The notes under the pieces are model-generated. The model saw nothing but the letters and a program-made list of their open reading frames with translations. It was not told the DNA's origin and did not search any database. Positions 16,856-24,947 of a stretch of 64,000 nt of DNA are shown here, in pieces. The stretch is from Microbacterium faecale. GTDB lineage: Bacteria > Actinomycetota > Actinomycetes > Actinomycetales > Microbacteriaceae. Within the stretch, counting starts at the first letter, position 1; every line of letters starts with the position of its first letter. The stretch spans positions 2,366,166-2,430,165 of the forward strand of contig NZ_BMHO01000001.1 in the NCBI RefSeq assembly GCF_014640975.1, in the 5' to 3' direction. Position numbers and translations under genes: made by a program.

Positions 16856-17386
16856 ATGCGTGGAACCGGACACGACCTCGAGGGCATCGTCGATGCCGCC
16901 CTCGAACTCCTCGACGCGTTCGGGCTCCCCGACCTGTCGATGCGCCGCCTCGCGACGCATCTCGGCGTGCAGCCGAGCGCTCTGTACTGGCACGTCGAGA
17001 ACAAGCAGTCGCTTCTCGCCGCGGTCGCCGATCGGATCGTCAGCGAGGCCGCGCCGGCGACCGGCGTACGCGAGACAGCCCGCGCGCTCCGCGACGCCCT
17101 CCTCAACCGACGAGACGGCGCGGAGGTGGTCGTATCGACCGCCGCACTCTCCCTCGGATCCGATGCGCTCGAGGCGCGGATCCGTTCGGCATACGAGGCG
17201 GCCGGTTCCGCGGACCCCGCCCGCGACGCGACCGTCCTCGCGCAGTTCGTCCTCGGCCACACCTATCTCGTCCAGCAGCGGATGCAGGCCGCGGCCATCG
17301 GCGCCTACGACGCGGATCCCGCCGACGTCGCGGCAGCGACCCGCGCCGACTTCGAGGCCGGCATCGACCGCCTCACCACGCCATGA
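16856..17386 (+). CDS. bioQ: TetR-family regulator, BioQ-like
   Basis: This 176-residue protein has an N-terminal TetR helix-turn-helix: IVDAALELLDAFGLPDLSM, then LATHLGVQPSALYWHVENKQSLL. The rest is helical. BioQ represses biotin transport and synthesis genes in actinobacteria, using biotin status as the signal. The assignment rests on the HTH type, on the divergent bioY, and on the two matching operators between them. The ATG at 16856 is preferred over the GTG at 16850 because it is seven bases after the -10 box. Confidence 0.85.
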   Translation: MRGTGHDLEGIVDAALELLDAFGLPDLSMRRLATHLGVQPSALYWHVENKQSLLAAVADRIVSEAAPATGVRETARALRDALLNRRDGAEVVVSTAALSLGSDALEARIRSAYEAAGSADPARDATVLAQFVLGHTYLVQQRMQAAAIGAYDADPADVAAATRADFEAGIDRLTTP

Positions 17387-17410
17387 CGTGAGGGCCGCAG
17401 GCACGTGCGA

Positions 17411-18793
17411 TCAGCGGACGCGTGCGAGATCCTGCTCGGGCTTCGTCACCACGGGCGCCGCTCCATCGAGTTCCGTGAGCTCGAGGTGCGAGCGGTCCTT
17501 GCCCGTGAGGAGGCCGATCAGGCTGACGGAGGCGAAGCCGATCCACAGCAGCGACACGAGCCACAGGTTTCCGCCGCCGGCCGCGGCGAGCGCGGTCGCG
17601 ATCATGGGAGTGAAGCCCGCGCCAGCGGTCGCGGCGAACTGATAGGCGACCGAGGCGCCCGAGTTTCGCACGGCGGTCGGGAACTGCTCCCCCGCGTACG
17701 CGCCGTACGGTCCGGCAGAGAATCCCTGCACCACCGAGAGTCCGAGGAACACCGCGAAGAAGAACAGGACGACGCTGTCGGTCTGGAGCATCATCATGAT
17801 CGGGAACGCCAAGGTGATGCCGAGGATGTTGCCGAACAGCAGGATCCGGCGGCGGCCGAACCGGTCCGACATCCGCGACGAGACGATGATGAAGATGATC
17901 GTGGTGACCGCGGCGGCGGACTTCAGCACGAGGATCAGGCTCTGCGAGTGCGACGCCTGCGCGACAACGTACGCGACGGCCCACGCGCCCATCAGGCCCT
18001 GCGCGGCCTGCCCCGAGATGCCGACGGCGAAGGCGCGGAGCAGCGGTCGCCAGTGGTGGCGCACCAGATCGGCGAGCGGGGTCTTCTTCTCCTTCGGGGC
18101 GTTCTCGAGCGCCTCTTGGAACACCTTCGACTCCGACACCTTGCGGCGGATGAAGACGGCGATCATCATGAACGCCGCTGACAGCACGAACGGCACCCGC
18201 CAGCCCCACGAGAGGAACTGCTCCTCGGGCAGCGTCGCCATGCCGGCCAGGATCAGCGTGCCGACGAGGGTCCCCGTGGGGGCGCCCATGTACGAGAACG
18301 CCGCGGCGAATCCGCGAGAACGCTTCTTTGCGTTCTCGAAGCCGACGAGCGTGGCCCCTCCCCATTCGCCCCCGACGGCGATGCCCTGGACGACACGCAG
18401 GGTGACCAGCAGGGCCGGCGCCCACATCCCGATCTGAGCCGTCGCCGGCAGCAGCCCGATCAGCGTCGACGTGACGCCCATCAAGACGATCGTCGCCATC
18501 AGGACGGTCTTGCGGCCGATCTTGTCGCCGAGGTGTCCGAAGATGATGCCGCCGAGCGGACGCGCGACGTACCCCGCAGCGAGGGTGGCGAACGAGAAGA
18601 TCAGCGCAAGGGCGGGGTCGAGATTCGTGAAGAACACCTTGTTGAAGACGATGCCGGCGGCAGTCGCGTACAGGATGAAGTCGTAGTACTCGAGCGCGGT
18701 GCCGATCAGACTCGACGCGAGGATCCGACGCATGTCGCGCCGCGATGCGGCGTACACGTGGTCACTGGACGGTGACGGGCTGACGTTGGTCAT
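17411..18793 (-). CDS. MFS transporter, metabolite:H+ symporter (MHS) family
   Basis: This protein of about 460 residues has twelve transmembrane helices. It shows the MHS/ProP-type signature SLIGTALEYYDFILYATAAGIVFNKVFF near the N-terminus, the loop 2-3 motif GHLGDKIGRKTVLM, and GGEWGGATLVGFEN. Relatives carry small acids or osmolytes such as shikimate, alpha-ketoglutarate, citrate, proline and betaine. Two ATGs are adjacent; the one at 18793 has the better distance from AGGAG. It may share a function with the neighbouring metallo-hydrolase and the LysR regulator, but the substrate is unknown. Confidence 0.9.
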   Translation of the reverse strand: MTNVSPSPSSDHVYAASRRDMRRILASSLIGTALEYYDFILYATAAGIVFNKVFFTNLDPALALIFSFATLAAGYVARPLGGIIFGHLGDKIGRKTVLMATIVLMGVTSTLIGLLPATAQIGMWAPALLVTLRVVQGIAVGGEWGGATLVGFENAKKRSRGFAAAFSYMGAPTGTLVGTLILAGMATLPEEQFLSWGWRVPFVLSAAFMMIAVFIRRKVSESKVFQEALENAPKEKKTPLADLVRHHWRPLLRAFAVGISGQAAQGLMGAWAVAYVVAQASHSQSLILVLKSAAAVTTIIFIIVSSRMSDRFGRRRILLFGNILGITLAFPIMMMLQTDSVVLFFFAVFLGLSVVQGFSAGPYGAYAGEQFPTAVRNSGASVAYQFAATAGAGFTPMIATALAAAGGGNLWLVSLLWIGFASVSLIGLLTGKDRSHLELTELDGAAPVVTKPEQDLARVR

Positions 18794-18861
18794 CATTGAC
18801 TCCTAGTGTGGCGCGGTGGCCGATGAAGCGGGTGACGCCTGCTGGCGCGGGACGGTCGCGA

Positions 18862-19893
18862 CTACGAGGCCGAGGGCTCGGGGACGCGTGCGAAGACGAT
18901 GCGATCGAGGTCGTCCGGGATCGACAGAGGCCCGCCGAACGACAGCCGAGCGTCCTGCCAGACCGCCGGGTGGGCGTAGGCGGGAACGAGGTGGTGCAGC
19001 GCGAGATGGCGGGCGCCTGCTCGCGCAGCGACCGTCCCCGCGTCGGCGGGAGTGGTGTGCGAACGACGGTGGTGTTCCATCGTGGCGCGCATCATCTCGG
19101 TGTCGGGGTATTGCGCCGCGAGGTTGTCGAGGTCGATCGCCTCGTGCAGCAGCAGGTCGGTGTCCCGGGCGAGTCGCACGAGGTTGTCGCAGGGAGCGGT
19201 ATCGCCCGAGATGGTGACGGATCCGTGCTCCGTGTCGAACCGGAATGCGAACGCCGGGGCCATCGGATGGTGCGACACGAGCGTCGCCGTCACGGTGACG
19301 AGGTCGTCACGGAAGACCTCGATCGGCTCCATCTCGGGGGCCACGGTGGTGTCGGGGTCGAAGCCGCGGATGCCCCCGACATCGATCTCTCGCACCGCGA
19401 ACGTGTCGCGCGGGCTCTTCGCCAGCGAGTCGAAGATGCGGTCGTTGATGTCGGTCGCGTACGCCGCGAGGATGCCGTCCATGAGTCCGGCGACGCCCGG
19501 CGTCGGCCGTTCGGGAGCGACCGGCTGCGGCCGTGCCGTCGCCTGCGGGGCCAGCGGCGTGAGCTTGCCCCGGTCGCCGGGACCGACGATCGGGATGGGG
19601 CCGCCCGTGCGGCCCTTCAGCTCGAACGCCCCGAACAGCACGATTCCGGGGAGGTCTACGACGTGATCGGAGTGGAGGTGCGTCAGGAAGATGCCACCGA
19701 GGTCAGCCATGTTCAGGCCGGCGGAACGCGCCTGATGCCCTGCTCCATCGCCGCAGTCGACGAGATACCACCGCTCGCCGACGACCACCGCGGTCGCGAT
19801 GCCGAATCGGGGCGCTCCGTCATGGTCTGCCCACCAGCGCGGGCCGCCGGCCGTGCCGAGCGTCACGATGTGCGGGGAGAATTCCGTGCTCAC
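18862..19893 (-). CDS. Metallo-beta-lactamase-fold hydrolase
   Basis: This 343-residue protein has the metal-binding signature THLHSDHV, then ISGDTAPCDNLVRLARDTDLLLHEA and ALHHLVP further on, as in RNase Z-like and arylsulfatase-like hydrolases. There is no signal peptide. The GTG at 19893 follows AAGGA. It lies downstream of the divergent LysR regulator and upstream of the MFS transporter on the same strand, which suggests hydrolysis of an imported compound. The substrate cannot be derived from the sequence. Confidence 0.85.
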   Translation of the reverse strand: MSTEFSPHIVTLGTAGGPRWWADHDGAPRFGIATAVVVGERWYLVDCGDGAGHQARSAGLNMADLGGIFLTHLHSDHVVDLPGIVLFGAFELKGRTGGPIPIVGPGDRGKLTPLAPQATARPQPVAPERPTPGVAGLMDGILAAYATDINDRIFDSLAKSPRDTFAVREIDVGGIRGFDPDTTVAPEMEPIEVFRDDLVTVTATLVSHHPMAPAFAFRFDTEHGSVTISGDTAPCDNLVRLARDTDLLLHEAIDLDNLAAQYPDTEMMRATMEHHRRSHTTPADAGTVAARAGARHLALHHLVPAYAHPAVWQDARLSFGGPLSIPDDLDRIVFARVPEPSAS

Positions 19894-19941
19894 GTCGTCG
19901 TGTTCCTTTCCCAAGGTGTTCCACCATGCTCACCGGAGGAC

Positions 19942-19968
19942 AGACATCTGTCCAACTAAATGTCTTTA
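19942..19968. promoter_or_regulatory. Candidate LysR binding region
   Basis: The inverted repeat AGACAT (19942-19947) / ATGTCT (19960-19965) and the overlapping TAAATGTCTTTA palindrome (19957-19968) lie between the metallo-hydrolase and the divergent LysR gene. LysR proteins usually bind such T-N11-A dyads. The role is inferred from position. Confidence 0.4.
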
Positions 19969-19989
19969 GACGTGGTATCAAGAGAGGTA

Positions 19990-20925
19990 ATGACTGACAT
20001 CACGATTCGCCAGCTCGAGTACTTCGTCGCCATCGCCGACACGGGGTCCGTGACGGGCGCCGCCACCGCATGCCACGTCACGCAGGCGGCCGTCAGCACG
20101 GCGCTCGCTCAGCTCGAGGGCACCGTCGGCGCCCGCCTGGCGATCCGGCGTCCGGGGCACGGCATCGCGCTCACCGCCGAGGGCGTCGCGGTTGCCTCGC
20201 ACGCCCGCGGAGTCCTCGACGGCGTCAGTCAGGTGTCCGCGATCGTGTCGGAGGCGCGCGGGCGTCTGAGCGGGCGCCTCGCCATCGGCGTCTATCGCAC
20301 TCTCTCCACGCATACGATCCCCGCCCTGATCGAGTGGTTCGCGACGCGCCATCCTGATGTGCAACTGCAGTTCATCGAGGGCTCGGGTTCGTTCGTGCAG
20401 CAGGAGCTCCTCGCCGGACGCGTGCAGGTCGCCGTGATCTACCGAGCCCAGCTCATCGACGGCTGCGAGCCGACGATGCTGCGACGCGCCCGACGCATGG
20501 CGGTCATGAGCCCCGACCACCCCCTCGCCTCCGAGGTGCAGCTCTCACTGCCGTTGCTGGCGGAGCATCCGGCGATCTTCCTCGACGAAGAGCCCGCGCT
20601 CCAGCGCACGCTCGCGGCATTCGCGGCCGAGGGCGTCGAACCACTCGTGCCGTGGCGCAGCAGCAGCGTCGACGCGATCCAGAATGTCGCAGGCCGCGGA
20701 TCCGCGTACTCGATTCTCATGCAGACGCGCTCGCACAGCCCGGAGGGGCGTCCATTGCTGTTCCGCGCGCTGCCGGGCGAAGCGCTCGACAATCCGGTCG
20801 CTGCGGTGCTCCCCCGCGGCGTCAGGCCGACTGCGCTCATCACGGAGGTGCTCAGCGCCGTGCGCGAGTACTGGGTCGCGACCCACGCGGCGCTGAACCG
20901 CGACGAGGCCTCGTCACGGACCTGA
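19990..20925 (+). CDS. LysR-family transcriptional regulator
   Basis: This 311-residue protein has an N-terminal winged HTH (ITIRQLEYFVAIADTGSVTG, then HVTQAAVSTALAQLEG) and a periplasmic-binding-protein-like effector domain (about 90-300). It is divergent from the metallo-hydrolase and MFS genes and probably controls them in response to a small molecule. The ATG at 19990 gives the conserved N-terminus; AGAGAGG lies just upstream. An in-frame ATG at 19960 would fall inside the candidate operator. Confidence 0.9.
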   Translation: MTDITIRQLEYFVAIADTGSVTGAATACHVTQAAVSTALAQLEGTVGARLAIRRPGHGIALTAEGVAVASHARGVLDGVSQVSAIVSEARGRLSGRLAIGVYRTLSTHTIPALIEWFATRHPDVQLQFIEGSGSFVQQELLAGRVQVAVIYRAQLIDGCEPTMLRRARRMAVMSPDHPLASEVQLSLPLLAEHPAIFLDEEPALQRTLAAFAAEGVEPLVPWRSSSVDAIQNVAGRGSAYSILMQTRSHSPEGRPLLFRALPGEALDNPVAAVLPRGVRPTALITEVLSAVREYWVATHAALNRDEASSRT

Positions 20926-20955
20926 CGCGCGCCGCCGACCTCCGCGCGGGCGAGG

Positions 20956-22107
20956 TCAGGTGAGGGCGCCGATGCGGCGGACGGCCTCAGTGAGGATCTC
21001 GGGGCCGGTGCCGTAGTTGATGCGCGCGTGGCCGCGGCCTGGGGCGCCGAACGCCGGGCCCGAGTTGAGCGCAACACGAGCATCCGCGAGGATCCTCGCC
21101 GCCGGATCATCCCCCCAGCCGGTCTCGCGCAGGTCGACCCAGGCGAGGAAGCCGGCGTCCCCCGGTACGTATGCCGCGGCAGGCACATATTCGGCGAGCA
21201 AGTCGACGAGCAGGGTCTGGTTGGCGGCGAGGCGCGCCAGGAGCGCGTCGAGCCACGGGTCGCCGTCGGTGTACGACGCGATCCCGGCTTTGATGCCAAA
21301 CAATCCCGTACGCCACTCGACCTCGTCCGGGATCCGCCGCACGAGCTCGGCGTTGCGGTCGGTCGCCGTGACGATGTGCGCGCACTTCAGGCCGGCGAGG
21401 TTGAAGGTCTTGCTCGCGCTCTGCACGGCGAACCCCACCTGCCGCGCCTCGGCCGACACTGTGAGGAAGGGCGTGAAGGGCCGACGACCCGGGATCGCGA
21501 GCGGCGCGTGGATCTCGTCGCTGATCACGACGGCGCCGTGCCGTTCGGCGCTGCGCGCGAGCTCCGCGAGCGCCTCGGGCGTGTGCGCGGTTCCAGTCGG
21601 GTTGTGCGGGTTGCAGAGCAGAATCGCGACGGCGCCATCGGCGAAGGCGCGGTCGATTCCCTCAAGGTCGAGCGACCACGAACCGCCGTCTCTCCGGAGC
21701 GGAACATCGACGTACTCGGTGTGCGATTCGTCATGCACGCTGAAGAACGGCGGATACACGGGCGAGGTGATCACGACCTTCTCCCCTGGCTTCGCCGTCG
21801 CCCGGACGAGCTCAGCGACGCCCATCATGACGTCGCACGTCGTGCGCACGCGATCGGGATCGACCTGCCAGCCCCAGCGCCGCTCAGCAAACGCGGCGAA
21901 CGCCTCCGGGTACGCCGTCTTCGGCGGCACGTAGCCGGTGTCGCCGATCGCGATCGCGTCGGTCAGCGTTCGGGTGATCGGCTCGGCGAGCGGGAAGTCC
22001 GTCTCAGCGACGAAAAGCGGCAGCACATCGTCGGGGTGTGTCGCCCACTTCGTGCTGGAGCGCTGGCGCAGGACGTCGAGAGGCAGAGCGTCAAGCGGAT
22101 CCGTCAT
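20956..22107 (-). CDS. MalY/PatB-type PLP-dependent C-S lyase or aminotransferase
   Basis: This 383-residue fold-type I PLP enzyme has NPHNPTG, SDEIHAPL and the PLP lysine in SASKTFNLAGLK. These motifs and the N-terminal TKWATHPDDVLPLFVAETDF are those of the MalY/PatB group, which cleave cystathionine or cysteine conjugates. It may work in methionine synthesis or in breakdown of S-conjugates. The ATG at 22107 is chosen because TAGGGT lies exactly seven bases before it and no Shine-Dalgarno sequence is present. A GTG at 22113 would fall just one base after the -10 box. Confidence 0.88.
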   Translation of the reverse strand: MTDPLDALPLDVLRQRSSTKWATHPDDVLPLFVAETDFPLAEPITRTLTDAIAIGDTGYVPPKTAYPEAFAAFAERRWGWQVDPDRVRTTCDVMMGVAELVRATAKPGEKVVITSPVYPPFFSVHDESHTEYVDVPLRRDGGSWSLDLEGIDRAFADGAVAILLCNPHNPTGTAHTPEALAELARSAERHGAVVISDEIHAPLAIPGRRPFTPFLTVSAEARQVGFAVQSASKTFNLAGLKCAHIVTATDRNAELVRRIPDEVEWRTGLFGIKAGIASYTDGDPWLDALLARLAANQTLLVDLLAEYVPAAAYVPGDAGFLAWVDLRETGWGDDPAARILADARVALNSGPAFGAPGRGHARINYGTGPEILTEAVRRIGALT

Positions 22108-22114
22108 GGTCACG

Positions 22115-22120
22115 ACCCTA
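22115..22120 (-). promoter_or_regulatory. -10 box of leaderless MalY-type gene
   Basis: On the minus strand TAGGGT is followed after seven bases by the ATG at 22107. Confidence 0.55.
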
Positions 22121-22239
22121 CGCCAGGACGGATGATCCCCCGTCGCCGAGCGTCATCGCCCGTCACGCTCAACCTTCCGCAGACGGCGCCCAAGTTCGCG
22201 GTGTGAAGCCGTTTCGGAAACTGAGGACGTCAGGAACGG

Positions 22240-22275
22240 CGAAAGGTCCGCAGGCCGAAGCCCGCGGACCTTTCG
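22240..22275 (-). terminator. Terminator of the suf operon
   Basis: A 12-base perfect stem (22240-22251 with 22264-22275) with a 12-base loop lies just after the sufT stop. Confidence 0.7.
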
Positions 22276-22283
22276 TATGCGTC

Positions 22284-22619
22284 TCAGATCGCGAAGCCGA
22301 GCGCGCGCATCTGGTCGCGCCCGTCATCCGTGATGCGTTCGGGGCCCCACGGCGGCATCCAGACCCAGTTGATCCGGAACTGCTTGACGACGCCATCGAG
22401 CGACTGAGCGATCTGCTCCTCGATCACATCGGTGAGCGGGCACCCGGCGCTCGTGAGCGTCATGTGAATGACGAGCGCGTCGTTCTCGTCATCCCAGGCC
22501 AGGTCGTAGATCAGCCCGAGGTCGACGATGTTGACCCCGAGCTCGGGGTCCATGACGTCCTTGAGCGCCTCGGTGACCTCGTCATACAGCGCGGAGGTAA
22601 GCGTGGCGGACATAGTCAC
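22284..22619 (-). CDS. sufT: SufT/PaaD-like metal-sulfur cluster assembly factor (DUF59)
   Basis: This 111-residue protein of the MIP18/DUF59 family carries DPELGVNIVDLGLIYD and TSAGCPLTDVI with the conserved cysteine. SufT helps mature Fe-S proteins. It is the last gene of the suf operon, 13 bases after sufC. The GTG at 22619 has GAGGAAG eight bases upstream, overlapping the sufC stop. The in-frame ATG at 22613 is an alternative and lies six bases from a TAAACT box, which could act as a weak internal promoter. Confidence 0.92.
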   Translation of the reverse strand: MTMSATLTSALYDEVTEALKDVMDPELGVNIVDLGLIYDLAWDDENDALVIHMTLTSAGCPLTDVIEEQIAQSLDGVVKQFRINWVWMPPWGPERITDDGRDQMRALGFAI

Positions 22620-22632
22620 AGTTTACGCTTCC

Positions 22633-23403
22633 TCAGCCCTGGAGGGGCGCGTCTTCGGGGAGGTAGCCCTCGTAGCCGGACTCCTCGAGGCGCTCCGCCA
22701 GTTCGGGGCCGCCCTCCTCGACGATCTTGCCCTCGACCATGACGTGCACGAAGTCGGGCTTGATGTAGCGGAGGATGCGCGTGTAGTGGGTGATCAGCAG
22801 CACGCCGAGGTCGGTGGTGTCCTTGGCGCGGTTCACGCCCTCGGAGACGACCTTGAGCGCATCGACGTCGAGGCCGGAGTCGGTCTCGTCGAGGATCGCG
22901 AGCTTCGGCTTCAGCAGCTCGAGCTGCAGAATCTCGTGGCGCTTCTTCTCGCCGCCCGAGAAGCCCTCGTTGACGTTGCGCTGCGCGAACTTCTCGTCCA
23001 TGCGCAGGTTCTGCATCCCCTCGCGGACGTCCTTGGCCCAGGTGCGGATCGCCGGCGCCTCGCCATCGATCGCGGTCTTCGCGGTACGCAGGAAGTTCGT
23101 CACCGAGACGCCGGGGATCTCGACGGGGTACTGCATCGCGAGAAACAGTCCCGCGCGCGCACGCTCGTCGACGCCCATCTCGAGGACGTCTTCGCCGTCG
23201 AGCGTGATCGTTCCGCTCGCGACCTCGTACTTGGGGTGGCCAGCGATGGTCGCGGCGAGCGTCGACTTGCCGGATCCGTTCGGGCCCATGATCGCGTGCG
23301 TCTCGCCGCTGGCGACGGTCAGGTTGACGCCGTTGAGGATCGGGATCGTGCCCTCATCGGTCTCGACCGTGACGAACAGGTCGCGGATCTCGAGAACAGC
23401 CAT
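22633..23403 (-). CDS. sufC: Fe-S cluster assembly ATPase SufC
   Basis: This 256-residue soluble ABC ATPase has Walker A GPNGSGKST, the SufC-type signature FSGGEKKRHEILQL and Walker B AILDETDSGLDVDAL. It drives the SufBCD scaffold on which Fe-S clusters are built. It follows the Rieske gene by one base on the minus strand. Confidence 0.96.
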   Translation of the reverse strand: MAVLEIRDLFVTVETDEGTIPILNGVNLTVASGETHAIMGPNGSGKSTLAATIAGHPKYEVASGTITLDGEDVLEMGVDERARAGLFLAMQYPVEIPGVSVTNFLRTAKTAIDGEAPAIRTWAKDVREGMQNLRMDEKFAQRNVNEGFSGGEKKRHEILQLELLKPKLAILDETDSGLDVDALKVVSEGVNRAKDTTDLGVLLITHYTRILRYIKPDFVHVMVEGKIVEEGGPELAERLEESGYEGYLPEDAPLQG

Positions 23404-23404
23404 G

Positions 23405-23731
23405 TCAGTATTCCTTCTTCACGTTGATGTCGATGAGCACGTCGTCGCCGTCGATCTGGACGACGTAGACGGGGACGGGCTCGTAAGCGGGGAGGTTGAG
23501 AGGCTTGCCGGTGCGGAGCGAGAACGCCGAGCCGTGGGCCCAGCATTCCAGCGTCTCGCCCTCGACGAAACCTTCGGACAGCGAGATGTCACCGTGCGTG
23601 CAGGTGTCGCCGATCGCGTGCACTTCGTCGTTCGAGTCGCGCACGACCGCAATGGGCGTGCCATCGATCTCGACGCGCATGGGTTCGTCCTGAGTGAGGT
23701 CACCCAGGCCGCACACGCGCGTGGCGGTCAC
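23405..23731 (-). CDS. Rieske-type ferredoxin within the suf operon
   Basis: This 108-residue protein is a single Rieske [2Fe-2S] domain, with ligands in CTHGD and CWAHGS (C-x-H ... C-x2-H). It resembles the ferredoxin subunits of aromatic ring dioxygenases, but there is no oxygenase nearby. Its place between sufD and sufC, overlapping sufD by four bases, suggests an electron donor or cluster carrier for Fe-S assembly. Confidence 0.9.
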   Translation of the reverse strand: MTATRVCGLGDLTQDEPMRVEIDGTPIAVVRDSNDEVHAIGDTCTHGDISLSEGFVEGETLECWAHGSAFSLRTGKPLNLPAYEPVPVYVVQIDGDDVLIDINVKKEY

Positions 23732-24945
23732 CGCTTCACTCCCTCGGCGATCTCGCGCTCGATGTCGGCGAGCAGCGTCTGCTGCAACTCCGGGATCCGG
23801 ATCTTCTGCGGCACCTCGGAGAGGAAGCCGAGCACGACGAGTCGACGCGCCTCTTCCTCGCTGATGCCGCGGGTCTGCAGGTAGAACAGCTGCTCGTCAT
23901 CGAATCGACCCGTTGCGGATGCGTGTCCTGCGCCCTTGATGTCGCCGGTCTTGATCTCGAGGTTCGGGATCGAGTCGGCACGAGCGCCGCTCGTGAGCAG
24001 CAGGTTGCGGTTGGCCTCGTACGAGTCGGTTCCGGTCGCGTCCGGGCCGATCAGCACGTCGCCGATCCAGACGGTCCGGGCGGTCTCGCCCTGGAGTGCG
24101 CCCTTGTAGAGCACATCGCCCGTGGTGTTCTCGCCCTTGTGGAAGAGATACACCTGGTTTTCGAGGTGCTGACCCGTGTCGCTGTAGACAAGCCCGAACA
24201 TCTCACCGTGCGACCCCTGCCCCGACAGCTCGAGGTTGGGGTTCACCCGCACGAGATCGCCGCCGAACGTGATCACGAAGTGCGTCAGCGACGCGTCGCG
24301 GTCAACCCGCGCCTGGTGCGCCGACGCGTGGAGCGCGTCGTCGTCCCACTTCTGCACGCTGATGACGGTCAGGTTCGAGCCGTCGCGGGCGATGATCTCG
24401 ACGTTCTGGCCGTACTGCGCCGAGCCCGTGTGCTGGAGCACGACGGTGCCCCTCGACATCGGCTCGGCCTCGATCACGATGTGGGCGTCCGCGCGCTTGT
24501 CCGCGCCCTGGCCGACGATGTCGACCACGATCGGCTCGTCGACCTCGACCTCGCGCGGCAGCTTGATGTGCAGCGCCTTGTCGGCGCCGTGCCACGCGAC
24601 CGCGGCCGTGATGTCCTCGGGCTCGAAGAACTCACCCCGGGGGGCGTCTCCGATCGCGAGCGGTTCCGCGACGTACTGCTCGCCGGACGCGAACGTGTAC
24701 GTGACGCCGTCGTTCGCCGTCGACTGCTCGAACAGCGGCGCGATGCGCGAGACGGGCGTGTGCTTCCAGTTGACCTCGCGTCCGGTCGGCGTGCCGAAGT
24801 CGGCCGGATCGTACGATCGCGGCCGCTCCGAGCGGGTCTGCACGGGAACGGTCACATCGTCCCGTGCCCCGACGAGTGCACGCGCCGGGTCCACGTGGCC
24901 GTGCTGATCCTGCGCCGCTGCGGGCGCCGTCGTGTCAGTCGTCAT
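23728..24945 (-). CDS. sufD: Fe-S cluster assembly protein SufD
   Basis: This 405-residue protein has the right-handed beta-helix of the SufB/SufD family and the C-terminal stretch GHASATGRFDDEQLFYLQTRGISEEEARRL, which includes the conserved histidine. It pairs with SufB and SufC in the scaffold. The N-terminal 60 residues are variable. It starts two bases after the sufB stop. Confidence 0.95.
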   Translation of the reverse strand: MTTDTTAPAAAQDQHGHVDPARALVGARDDVTVPVQTRSERPRSYDPADFGTPTGREVNWKHTPVSRIAPLFEQSTANDGVTYTFASGEQYVAEPLAIGDAPRGEFFEPEDITAAVAWHGADKALHIKLPREVEVDEPIVVDIVGQGADKRADAHIVIEAEPMSRGTVVLQHTGSAQYGQNVEIIARDGSNLTVISVQKWDDDALHASAHQARVDRDASLTHFVITFGGDLVRVNPNLELSGQGSHGEMFGLVYSDTGQHLENQVYLFHKGENTTGDVLYKGALQGETARTVWIGDVLIGPDATGTDSYEANRNLLLTSGARADSIPNLEIKTGDIKGAGHASATGRFDDEQLFYLQTRGISEEEARRLVVLGFLSEVPQKIRIPELQQTLLADIEREIAEGVKR

Positions 24946-24947
24946 CG

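Noticed and set aside
18796..19959. A 387-residue plus-strand frame opposite the metallo-hydrolase
   Set aside because: The minus-strand protein has the THLHSDHV motif and a normal start; the plus frame has no motif or ribosome site.
20937..20957. Hairpin between the LysR gene and the MalY-type gene as a terminator
   Set aside because: The stem is only five bases long and overlaps the stop codon of the MalY-type gene.
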